This document shows, in pieces, positions 1 through 6,344 of a DNA stretch of 6,344 bases. The notes under the pieces were generated by a model, which ran no database searches, was not told the DNA's origin, and worked only from the letters and a program-made list of their open reading frames with translations. Positions within the stretch are counted from its first letter, which is position 1; the number at the start of each line of letters is the position of its first letter. Made by a program: the position numbers and the translations under genes. This DNA comes from an uncultured Oscillospiraceae bacterium (lineage in GTDB: Bacteria > Bacillota > Clostridia > UBA1381): assembly GCA_946531785.1 (NCBI GenBank), contig CAMNAT010000135.1, forward strand, positions 1 to 6,344. Direction: 5' to 3'.

Positions 1-2247
1 CTTGCAAATCTTGAGGTCAAGGAGGGCAGAGCGCATCTGCGCCTGTACGCACCCGCGGATATAAAGATACACGCGCTTCTGACCGGCAAGGCAGTCGCAT
101 CGTATATGAAGGAGACGATCGAGCTAACGCCCTACGGCTCCTATGACGAATGGATCGACCTCGACCCCGAGGAGAGCGAGATAACGCTGACCGTCCGCAG
201 CATGTCCGGCCGCGTTATACTTACATATACACCGCCGGAGCATACCCCCGGCAGGCTGCCCGAGCCTGTTCCGGCGGCGAAGGAGCCGAAGGATATAGCG
301 TCCCTGGAGGAGCTGTATCTCGCGGCTATCCATGTCGAGCAGTACCGTCACGCGCTGCGCCGTCCGGAGGAATATTATCTTGAAGGACTGCGCCGCGACC
401 CGAACGATATACGGCTCAACAACGGCTATGGAAAGATATTATATAAAAAGGGCTTGTTCGACGAGGCGGAAAAGCATTTCCGCACCGCCATTGCCCGCGC
501 GACGGGCATAAACCCGAACCCGTACGACTGCGAGCCGTTCTATAACCTTGGTCTCGCGCTGAAGATGCAGCAGCGGTTCGAGGAGGCGTATGACGCGTTC
601 TATAAGTCCATATGGGACGGCAAGCTCCAGGATAAGGGGTATTATCAGCTTGCGTGCGTTGCGGCGAAGCTGTATAACTTCACCGACGCGCGGCGGTTTG
701 TCGAAGAATCGCTCATCCGCGGCAGCCACAACATGCGCGCGCGCCATCTGAGGATAGCGCTGCTGCGCCATGAGGGGCGGATAGATGACGCTATAGAGTA
801 CGCAAAGAGAACGATGCAGATAGACCCGCTCGATTTCGGCTCACGGTATGAGCTGTTCCTCTTAACGCGCGACTTCAGGCACCTGAACGAGCTCACCACT
901 ATCATGGGCATGAATATAATAAACTATATCGAGCTTTCACTCAGCTATGCCGAGGCGAATCTCTATACAGAGGCGTCGAATGTCCTCGCGCTCGTCGCCG
1001 AGGCGGATAAGTCCATGCTGCACTATTATATGGCGTATTATTCGCACAGTAAGGTGGAGCTGGGTACCGCAAGGAATATGAACCACGAATGCGAGTTCCC
1101 GAATCGCTTACAGTCGATACAGGTGCTCAATTTCGCTATCGAGAACGCGCCGGACGACTGGTTCCCGCGCTATGCTCTGGGCAACCTCTGGTACGACAAG
1201 GGCGTGTGGTTCAAGGCGATAAAGTGCTGGAAGGACGCGCTTGAGGTATCGCCGCAGAACAGCGCGGTGATGCGTAATCTTGCGATCGGCACATATAACA
1301 AGCTTGGTGATCGTGACGAGGCTCTGCGGCTCATGGAGCGCGCGGTGCTGTACGCGCCTGACGACGCGCGCCTGTATTATGAGCTTGACATCCTGCGCCG
1401 CCTGATGAACTATCCGGTCAAGAAGCGGCTGAAGGATATGGCGGATAAGATCGAGCTGGTCGAGAGCCGCGACGATCTGTTCACCGAGTATATAACTCTT
1501 TTGAACAGTGAGAAGTATTTCGAGTTCGCGCTCCGCGCCATCAACCGCCACAGCTTCCATCCGTGGGACGGCGGTTCGGGCAGGATAATAAAGCAGTACA
1601 GCTACGCGCATACCGGTATCGCGCGCGAGATGATCCTCGACGGCGACTATGAGGGCGCGATCATGGAGCTGCACAGCGCACTCACATACCCCGAAAGTCT
1701 CGGCGAGGGCAGACCCGGCTGGTGCCGGATAGGCGAGGTGTATTTCACCCTCGGCTACGCGTGCGAGAATGTCGATAAGATAGAGGCACTCAAGTATTAT
1801 CAGAAGGTCATCGAGGAGACGAAGGAGCTCGGCGGGCACCCGAGCATGTCCGCGATAACGCAGTTCTTCTTCCGCACGCTTGCATACGGCAAGCTCGGCA
1901 AGACAAAGGAGGAGCAGGGCGGCTATAACAAGCTCATCGATTACAGCGAGCAGCATATAGATGATGATGTCGAGCTTGGCTACTTCTCCGAGCTCAGCTC
2001 CGATTTCGTCGTGTTCGACGGCGATGTGAAGCAGATCAACTATGTCAACTGCTGCTATATGTCCGCACTCGGCTATTACGGCAAGGGCATGAAGGATAAG
2101 GCGAACGAGTTCATCGAAAAGGGACTTGAGGTAGATGCCGGTCATCCGGGACTGCTGTTTATAAAGCACATCGACGAGCGTGCGCCCAAGATGAAGGAGG
2201 ACGACCCGACACTCATGCGAATAGCTAAATGGAACACAAGCAAATAA
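1..2247 (+). CDS. DUF5107-type tetratricopeptide-repeat protein, C-terminal part (5' end outside window)
   Basis: The frame is open from the first base to the TAA at 2245-2247, giving 748 residues. The Met at nt 106 has no Shine-Dalgarno and sits inside continuous coding sequence, so it is not the real start. Residues 1-75 look like the end of a beta-rich domain (alternating strands, ending in VILTYTP). Residues about 100-290 and 370-465 are helical TPR-like repeats, with motifs such as YGKILYKKGLFDEAEKHF, FYNLGLALKMQQRFEEA and ALGNLWYDKGVWFKAIKCW. Residues 520-533 (HPWDGGSGRIIKQY) and 563-572 (YPESLGEGRP) match, from memory, the conserved C-terminal signatures of DUF5107 proteins, in which a sugar-mutarotase-like beta-sandwich precedes TPRs; these usually run to about 1,000-1,150 aa, so some 300-400 residues are probably missing. 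No signal peptide or membrane segment is visible in this part. Biochemical role is unknown; TPRs suggest protein binding, and a carbohydrate link is only an inference from the family fold. The C69 peptidase gene follows after 13 nt. Alternative: a generic TPR protein. Confidence 0.75.
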   Translation, partial: LANLEVKEGRAHLRLYAPADIKIHALLTGKAVASYMKETIELTPYGSYDEWIDLDPEESEITLTVRSMSGRVILTYTPPEHTPGRLPEPVPAAKEPKDIASLEELYLAAIHVEQYRHALRRPEEYYLEGLRRDPNDIRLNNGYGKILYKKGLFDEAEKHFRTAIARATGINPNPYDCEPFYNLGLALKMQQRFEEAYDAFYKSIWDGKLQDKGYYQLACVAAKLYNFTDARRFVEESLIRGSHNMRARHLRIALLRHEGRIDDAIEYAKRTMQIDPLDFGSRYELFLLTRDFRHLNELTTIMGMNIINYIELSLSYAEANLYTEASNVLALVAEADKSMLHYYMAYYSHSKVELGTARNMNHECEFPNRLQSIQVLNFAIENAPDDWFPRYALGNLWYDKGVWFKAIKCWKDALEVSPQNSAVMRNLAIGTYNKLGDRDEALRLMERAVLYAPDDARLYYELDILRRLMNYPVKKRLKDMADKIELVESRDDLFTEYITLLNSEKYFEFALRAINRHSFHPWDGGSGRIIKQYSYAHTGIAREMILDGDYEGAIMELHSALTYPESLGEGRPGWCRIGEVYFTLGYACENVDKIEALKYYQKVIEETKELGGHPSMSAITQFFFRTLAYGKLGKTKEEQGGYNKLIDYSEQHIDDDVELGYFSELSSDFVVFDGDVKQINYVNCCYMSALGYYGKGMKDKANEFIEKGLEVDAGHPGLLFIKHIDERAPKMKEDDPTLMRIAKWNTSK

Positions 2248-2254
2248 GGAAGAG
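2246..2254 (+). promoter_or_regulatory. Ribosome binding site of the first C69 peptidase
   Basis: AAGGAAGAG overlaps the last two bases of the upstream TAA stop and lies 6 nt before the ATG at 2261. It fixes the start of the peptidase and implies that ribosomes finishing the TPR gene can reinitiate here. Confidence 0.7.
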
Positions 2255-2260
2255 ATATAT

Positions 2261-3817
2261 ATGAAGAAAAGAATCATAACTGCCGCGGCGGCGCTTGCCG
2301 CGGCGGCTTGCATGATGGATACGACCGCTTTTGCGTGCACCGCGTTCTATGTCGGGCGCGATGTATCCGAGGACGGCTCCGTCATCATAGCGCGCACCGA
2401 GGATATGCTGAGCGCGGAGAGCAAGCGGTTTATCGTGCATCCGGCGGCGGATCACAAGAAGGGCGAAAAATATACAGATGCGTTCGGACTGAGCGTGGAA
2501 TATCCGGCGCATACCTACCGCTATACCGCCGTTCCGGGCTCTGAGTATCGCGGCATCGGCGAGACGCCGTTCGGTGAGGCGGGCTTTAACGAGTGCGGCG
2601 TTGCCGCTACCTCGACGGTCACCGCGTACCCTAACAAGGAGGCGCTTGCCGTAGATCCGCTCGTAAAGAACGGGCTGTATGAGCTGTCGGTAAACGATAT
2701 CATCCTCTCACGCGCCGCGACCGCGCGCGAGGGCATTGAGATAATCGCGGATATAGTCGATAAATACGGCTCCGGCGAGGGTAATATAATCATGACCGCG
2801 GACGCGGATGAGGCATGGTATATGGAGATATACTCCGGCCACCAGTATGCGGCGATACGCCTTCCCGACGACAAGGCGGCGGTGATCCCGAATGCGTATA
2901 TGCTGCGCGAGTTCGACCCGGCCGCAAAGGATGTGATCGCATCGGAGGAGCTTGAAAGTCTCCCGAAGGAGCATAACTTCATAAAGATCAGAAACGGTAA
3001 GATCGACCTCCGCGCGACCTATTCAGTGCCCGATAAGGATACGGACAAGATCCGCATCTGGGGCGGCAGGCGCATCCTGTACGGTAACCCCGGCGACGAT
3101 CCCGATAAGGCGGAACATGAGCTGCTCTATACGCCCCGGGAGAAGATAAGCGTCAAGGATGTAATGAACGCGAGCCGCTACCGTTATGAGGATACCGATT
3201 ACAGCGGCGATATTGAAAAGAACAAGCATATCCGCATCATCGGCACATCGAGGCAGGAGGAGTGTAACATCCTGCAGATAAGACCGGATATGGATAAGGA
3301 GGTCGGCTGCATCGAGTGGCTGTGCCTCGGCAACTGCGAGTTCGCGCCGTTCGTGCCGTATTATGCGGTCGCGCTCACCGACACGCCGCGTATGTGCAGA
3401 TATGATTCAATGGACTACAGCGAGGAGTCGATGTACTGGGCATCGCGCGGACTCAGCACCGTATGCGCCGGCAACCGTGAGCTTTACGGAAACAAGGTAA
3501 AGGAATTTTTCAGCAAATACGAGGATTCGCTGATCGAGGATGTAAAGGAGAGCGATAAGCTCATGACGGCGGCGAAGCAGAAAACGCTCATGGCGAACAG
3601 GCTCTGCGCCGATAATGTGTATGATCTGTTCAACAAGCAGCATGCGATGTATAAGGAGCTGCAGACCTTTATCGCCGCATATGACGGCGAGGACGAGTAC
3701 AGGGACAACAAGCTGACCTTTGAGCCGACGCTCACACCGAAGAAGGCGGATTTCGTGTCATATACTACCGATCTGCCGACTGTTTTCACTATAGATAAGG
3801 GGGAGGATGCGAGATGA
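2261..3817 (+). CDS. Secreted C69-family dipeptidase (Ntn hydrolase), first of a tandem pair
   Basis: This 518-aa protein is a probable exported cysteine dipeptidase of peptidase family C69 (PepD type, related to choloylglycine hydrolases). Residues 1-25 form a signal peptide: KKR, then an Ala-rich hydrophobic core, ending in AFA. The next residue, Cys26, begins the family's N-terminal nucleophile motif (CTAFYVG), followed by EDGSVIIARTED at 37-48. Arg45 and Asp48 have the same 3-residue spacing as the catalytic Arg/Asp of bile salt hydrolases. Other family-like segments are GFNECGVAATSTV (108-120), YGSGEGN (169-175), DEAWYMEI (183-190), RLPDDKAAVIPN (200-211; Asn211 is a candidate oxyanion residue), RYRYEDT (306-312), EECNILQIRPD (333-343) and PFVPYY (363-368). 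There is no C-terminal anchor, sortase motif or transmembrane helix, so the mature enzyme should be soluble outside the membrane. The length is close to that of other C69 enzymes. The final 4 nt overlap the next gene. The exact substrate cannot be read from sequence; a peptide amidase or acylase role is possible. Confidence 0.88.
   Translation: MKKRIITAAAALAAAACMMDTTAFACTAFYVGRDVSEDGSVIIARTEDMLSAESKRFIVHPAADHKKGEKYTDAFGLSVEYPAHTYRYTAVPGSEYRGIGETPFGEAGFNECGVAATSTVTAYPNKEALAVDPLVKNGLYELSVNDIILSRAATAREGIEIIADIVDKYGSGEGNIIMTADADEAWYMEIYSGHQYAAIRLPDDKAAVIPNAYMLREFDPAAKDVIASEELESLPKEHNFIKIRNGKIDLRATYSVPDKDTDKIRIWGGRRILYGNPGDDPDKAEHELLYTPREKISVKDVMNASRYRYEDTDYSGDIEKNKHIRIIGTSRQEECNILQIRPDMDKEVGCIEWLCLGNCEFAPFVPYYAVALTDTPRMCRYDSMDYSEESMYWASRGLSTVCAGNRELYGNKVKEFFSKYEDSLIEDVKESDKLMTAAKQKTLMANRLCADNVYDLFNKQHAMYKELQTFIAAYDGEDEYRDNKLTFEPTLTPKKADFVSYTTDLPTVFTIDKGEDAR
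2280..2306 (+). repeat. GC-rich repeat and potential mRNA hairpin inside the signal-peptide coding region
   Basis: The 11-mer GCCGCGGCGGC occurs at 2282-2292 and again at 2297-2307. Because GCCGCGGC is its own reverse complement, 2282-2289 can pair with 2297-2304 as an 8-bp all-GC stem with a 7-nt loop. The stem can extend by a G-U pair (2281/2305) and a C-G pair (2280/2306). It starts about 20 nt after the ATG, in the Ala-rich part of the signal peptide. No T-run follows, so it is not a terminator. The second peptidase gene has no matching structure at the same place. It may simply reflect poly-Ala codons. Confidence 0.5.
3799..3806 (+). promoter_or_regulatory. Ribosome binding site of the second C69 peptidase
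   Basis: GGGGGAGG lies inside the last codons of the upstream peptidase gene, 7 nt before the ATG at 3814. That spacing supports the first of the two consecutive ATG codons (3814 and 3817) as the start, and it places the start within the ATGA stop/start overlap. Confidence 0.75.
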
Positions 3818-5361
3818 TGCTGAGAAGAATAATAACATCGGCAGCCCTTGCCGCAGCCGCTCTCTGTATCGCGGGTACGTCAGCCTTGGCATGTACCGGG
3901 TTCTATGTCGGTAAGGACGCGTCCGCGGACGGCTCGGTGATGATCGGCCGCACCGAGGACAATTTCGGAGCGTCCTGCAAGCGCTTTCTGGTGCATCCGG
4001 CGGCGGATCACGAAAAGGGCGAGCTGTACACAACGCCCTCGGGCTTCAGCGTGGAATATCCCGCGCATACCTTCCGCTACAGCGCTGTTCCCAATTCGGC
4101 GAACGAGGCGGAGGGCGAGTACCCGTTCGGCGCGGGCGGCTTCAACGAGTACGGAGTAGCCGCGACCTCAACTGTCAGCGCCGACCCAAGCGAAAAGGCG
4201 ATAGCAGCCGATCCGTATGTGGAGACGGGACTTAAAGAATACTTTGCAAACGATCTCATCCTTTCGCGCGTGACTACGGCGCGCGCGGGCATCGAGATGC
4301 TTGCGAGGATGATCGACGAGTACGGCTCGGGCGAGGGCAGCGTTATAATGATCGCAGACGAGGATGAGGCGTGGTATATGGAGATATATACCGGTCACCA
4401 GTATGCGGCGATGCGCCTGCCCGACGACAAGGCGGCGGTGATCCCGAACAGCTTCCTGATACGGGAATTCGATCCTGAGGCTGAGGATGTGATCGCGTCG
4501 AAGGAGCTTGTGAGCCTTCCGCAGGAAAAGGGCTTTATCAAGCAGAAAAACGGCAAGATCGATCTCTATGCGACCTATGCGTTACCGTTCGATGACAGCT
4601 GCTCATTCCGCTTCTGGGGCGGCAGACGCATACTTTACGGCAACCCCGGCACCGAGCCGGCAAAGGTGGAGGCGTCGCTGTTGTATTCACCGGCGAAGAA
4701 GATCGCCGTAAAGGATGTAATGAACGCCATGCGCTACCGCTATGAGGATACCAAGTATAACCCGAGCGCGCCGGGCAATAAGTATGTCCGCACGATAGGC
4801 ACCGCGATCCAGGAGGAGTGCCATATCCTGCAGATACGCCCCGACATGGACCGCGAGATGAGCTGCGTGGAGTGGCTGTGTATGGGCAACTGCGAGTTTG
4901 AGCCGTTCGTGCCGTATTACGCGTCGGCTATCACCGACACGCCGTATATAGCGAAAATAGACGCGCCGCAGTATTCTCCGGATTCGATGTACTGGGCATC
5001 GCGCTCGCTTTCTGCGCTTGCGGCGCAGAACCGCTCGCTTTACGGGCATAAGATAAAGTCGTTCATGAGCGATTATGAGGATCAGCTCATAAAGGCGCTT
5101 GCGGATAATGACAAAGAGATGAGCCGCACCAAGGAGAAGAACACGCTTGCGGATAAGCTTTGCGCCGATAGCGCATATGCGGTGTATAATATGCAGCGCG
5201 CGGTGTACAGCAGGCTCGTGACCTTCCTTGCCGAGTATGAGGGCGAGGAGGAGGAAAAGGGAAACAAGCTGCAATTCGAGCTGAAGCTGAAGCAGCCGAA
5301 GGCGGCGGCCGCATACACGGCGCTGCCGGATATAGTAACATTAAAAGAGGACGCAGAATGA
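3814..5361 (+). CDS. Secreted C69-family dipeptidase (Ntn hydrolase), second of a tandem pair
   Basis: This 515-aa paralogue of the preceding gene aligns almost without gaps at an offset of one residue, with roughly 60% identity by eye. Residues 1-26 form a signal peptide (LRR, Ala-rich core, ending ALA) directly followed by Cys27, the predicted nucleophile in CTGFYVGKDA. DGSVMIGRTED follows at 39-49, with Arg46 and Asp49 as likely catalytic partners. GFNEYGVAATSTV (109-121), DEAWYMEI (184-191), RLPDDKAAVIPN (201-212), RYRYEDT (307-313), EECHILQIRPD (334-344) and PFVPYY (364-369) are shared with the first copy. Divergence is greatest in the last 130 residues and around 93-104 and 255-266, which could alter substrate choice. 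No membrane anchor is visible, so a soluble extracellular peptidase is expected. ATGA overlaps on both sides imply coupling to the first peptidase and to queA. Both copies keep the proposed catalytic residues, so neither looks like a decaying duplicate. The substrate is not known. Confidence 0.88.
   Translation: MMLRRIITSAALAAAALCIAGTSALACTGFYVGKDASADGSVMIGRTEDNFGASCKRFLVHPAADHEKGELYTTPSGFSVEYPAHTFRYSAVPNSANEAEGEYPFGAGGFNEYGVAATSTVSADPSEKAIAADPYVETGLKEYFANDLILSRVTTARAGIEMLARMIDEYGSGEGSVIMIADEDEAWYMEIYTGHQYAAMRLPDDKAAVIPNSFLIREFDPEAEDVIASKELVSLPQEKGFIKQKNGKIDLYATYALPFDDSCSFRFWGGRRILYGNPGTEPAKVEASLLYSPAKKIAVKDVMNAMRYRYEDTKYNPSAPGNKYVRTIGTAIQEECHILQIRPDMDREMSCVEWLCMGNCEFEPFVPYYASAITDTPYIAKIDAPQYSPDSMYWASRSLSALAAQNRSLYGHKIKSFMSDYEDQLIKALADNDKEMSRTKEKNTLADKLCADSAYAVYNMQRAVYSRLVTFLAEYEGEEEEKGNKLQFELKLKQPKAAAAYTALPDIVTLKEDAE
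5345..5350 (+). promoter_or_regulatory. Ribosome binding site of queA
   Basis: AAGAGG sits 7 nt before the ATG at 5358, within the last codons of the second peptidase gene. It supports the start at 5358, which forms ATGA with the upstream TGA stop. It is weaker than the site before the second peptidase. Confidence 0.65.
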
Positions 5362-6344
5362 AAACATCTGATTTTTTCTATGAACTGCCGCCTGAGCTGA
5401 TCGCGCAGGAGCCGATGGCAAAGCGCGACGAGTCGCGGCTCATGGTGCTTGATAAGAATACGGGAGAAATAGAGCATAAGCATTTTTATGATATTGTCGA
5501 TATGCTCCGCCCCGGCGACGCGCTTATCTTAAACGATACCCGCGTCATCCCCGCGCGGCTTTACGGCGCGAAGGAGGGAACGGGCGGCGCGATCGAGTTT
5601 TTGCTGCTCACAAAGCATTCGCTCGATACATGGGAGGTCATCCTCCGCCCGGGCAGAAAGGCAAAGCCGGGCGCGAGATTCGTATTCGGCAACGGCGAGC
5701 TGAAGGCGGAGGTCATAGATATAATAAACGACGGCAACCGCCTTGTAAAATTCGAGTATGAGGGCGTGTTCGAGAATGTTCTTGACCGTCTGGGCGAGAT
5801 GCCCCTGCCGCCGTATATAACCAAAAAGCTGGAGGACAAGAACCGGTATCAGACCGTATATGCCCGCCATGACGGGTCGGCAGCCGCGCCCACCGCGGGG
5901 CTGCACTTCACACCGGAGCTTTTGAAAAAAATAGAGGAAAAGGGCGTAAATATAGGCTATGTCACTCTGCATGTGGGTCTTGGCACCTTCCGCCCCGTAA
6001 AGGCGGACGAGATCACCGACCACAAGATGCACAGCGAGTTCTATATACTTCCCGAGGCGACAGCGGAGCTTATAAACCGCACAAAGGCGGAGGGCGGACG
6101 GGTGATCTCCGTCGGCACGACCGCTACAAGGACGCTTGAGACCGCCGGCATGAACGGAATGCCGCTCAAGGCGGCAAGCGGCTGGACGGATATATTTATA
6201 TACCCCGGCAAGGAGTTTCATGTTATCGACGCGCTCATAACCAACTTCCACCTGCCGGAATCGACTCTTATCATGCTCGTTTCCGCGCTTGCCGGACGCG
6301 AGAATGTGCTTAACGCCTACCGCACCGCGGTGGAGGAGCGCTAC
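5358..6344 (+). CDS. queA: S-adenosylmethionine:tRNA ribosyltransferase-isomerase QueA (3' end outside window)
   Basis: QueA transfers and isomerises the ribosyl moiety of S-adenosylmethionine onto 7-aminomethyl-7-deazaguanine at the wobble position (34) of tRNAs for Asp, Asn, His and Tyr, forming epoxyqueuosine. It acts in the cytoplasm. The 329 visible residues carry the family signatures in order: DFFYELPPELIAQEP (5-19), ILNDTRVIPARL (57-68), GEMPLPPYI (146-154), RYQTVYA (163-169), GSAAAPTAGLHFT (173-185), HVGLGTFRPV (205-214), HKMHSEFY (222-229), GTTATRTLE (253-261), TDIFIYPG (277-284) and DALITNFHLPESTLIMLVSA (291-310). The frame is still open at the edge after AVEERY; QueA proteins usually end about 12 residues later (total near 340), so the gene is nearly complete. 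The start overlaps the upstream stop by 4 nt. queA more often sits beside tgt, ruvB, yajC or secDF, so its place after two exported peptidases is unusual. No sign of damage is seen. Confidence 0.97.
   Translation, partial: MKTSDFFYELPPELIAQEPMAKRDESRLMVLDKNTGEIEHKHFYDIVDMLRPGDALILNDTRVIPARLYGAKEGTGGAIEFLLLTKHSLDTWEVILRPGRKAKPGARFVFGNGELKAEVIDIINDGNRLVKFEYEGVFENVLDRLGEMPLPPYITKKLEDKNRYQTVYARHDGSAAAPTAGLHFTPELLKKIEEKGVNIGYVTLHVGLGTFRPVKADEITDHKMHSEFYILPEATAELINRTKAEGGRVISVGTTATRTLETAGMNGMPLKAASGWTDIFIYPGKEFHVIDALITNFHLPESTLIMLVSALAGRENVLNAYRTAVEERY

Noticed and set aside
106..108. ATG as the start of the TPR protein
   Set aside because: The same frame is open and protein-like from the first base of the window, and no Shine-Dalgarno precedes this ATG. 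The gene begins upstream of the window.
2282..2310. GC hairpin as an intrinsic terminator
   Set aside because: No T-run follows it, and it lies inside the coding sequence just after a start codon.
2306..2320. Lipoprotein processing at Cys17 of the first peptidase (or Cys18 of the second)
   Set aside because: The residues before the Cys (AAA; AAL) do not make a good lipobox, which needs Leu or similar at -3. Lipidation there would also compete with the clean A-x-A cleavage just before the catalytic Cys.
1108..2340. Long antisense open frame (410 codons) on the minus strand across the TPR gene and the start of the peptidase
   Set aside because: It is fully explained as a shadow of the strongly codon-biased plus-strand genes, which have recognised motifs. 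Its translation is Leu/Ala/Val-rich, low in complexity, and resembles no family.
5300..5357. preQ1 riboswitch or separate promoter before queA
   Set aside because: The region is peptidase coding sequence directly overlapping queA. I see no preQ1-type stem-loop with an A-rich tail, and no convincing -35/-10 pair.
4687..6251. Antisense open frames of 195 codons (4687-5274) and 240 codons (5529-6251)
   Set aside because: Both lie inside well-supported plus-strand genes (second C69 peptidase and queA), are rich in Arg/Leu/Ala, and have no recognisable domain.
1..6344. Defence system, mobile element, CRISPR array or novel multi-gene machine
   Set aside because: All genes are accounted for by known families (DUF5107/TPR, C69 peptidase twice, QueA). 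There are no transposase, integrase, nuclease, helicase or array-like repeats, and no large non-coding region.

Overview
The window shows a tightly packed, single-direction (+) gene block from what is most likely an anaerobic Clostridia-type Firmicute (Ruminococcaceae/Oscillospiraceae-like). This assignment is an inference. It rests on purine-rich Shine-Dalgarno sites before each visible start, ATGA stop/start overlaps, clostridial-type C69 peptidases with Ala-rich signal peptides, and moderately GC-rich DNA that still favours the Ile codon ATA. No sequence search was possible.

Layout: (1) nt 1-2247, the C-terminal 748 residues of a DUF5107-type tetratricopeptide-repeat protein whose 5' end lies outside the window; (2) nt 2261-3817, a secreted C69-family dipeptidase (518 aa); (3) nt 3814-5361, a second, paralogous secreted C69 dipeptidase (515 aa) overlapping the first by 4 nt; (4) nt 5358-6344, queA, the tRNA queuosine-pathway S-adenosylmethionine:tRNA ribosyltransferase-isomerase, overlapping the second peptidase by 4 nt and cut by the right edge about a dozen residues before its expected end. 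The gaps are +13, -4 and -4 nt, so this looks like one transcript with translational coupling. There is no intergenic stretch large enough to hold a promoter, riboswitch or terminator, and none is seen.

How the genes may work together: both C69 proteins carry signal peptides ending in A-x-A directly before the Cys that should be the N-terminal nucleophile. Export and signal-peptide removal could therefore produce the active enzyme, which would cleave dipeptides or small peptides outside the membrane. The TPR protein and QueA have no obvious biochemical link to peptide hydrolysis. QueA in particular is a cytoplasmic housekeeping enzyme that seems simply to share the transcript. I see no defence system, mobile element, CRISPR array or RNA gene. 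The most notable points are the tandem coupled peptidase pair, a shared cysteine cluster in it, a strong hairpin in the first signal-peptide coding region, and the unusual coupling of queA to exported peptidases.
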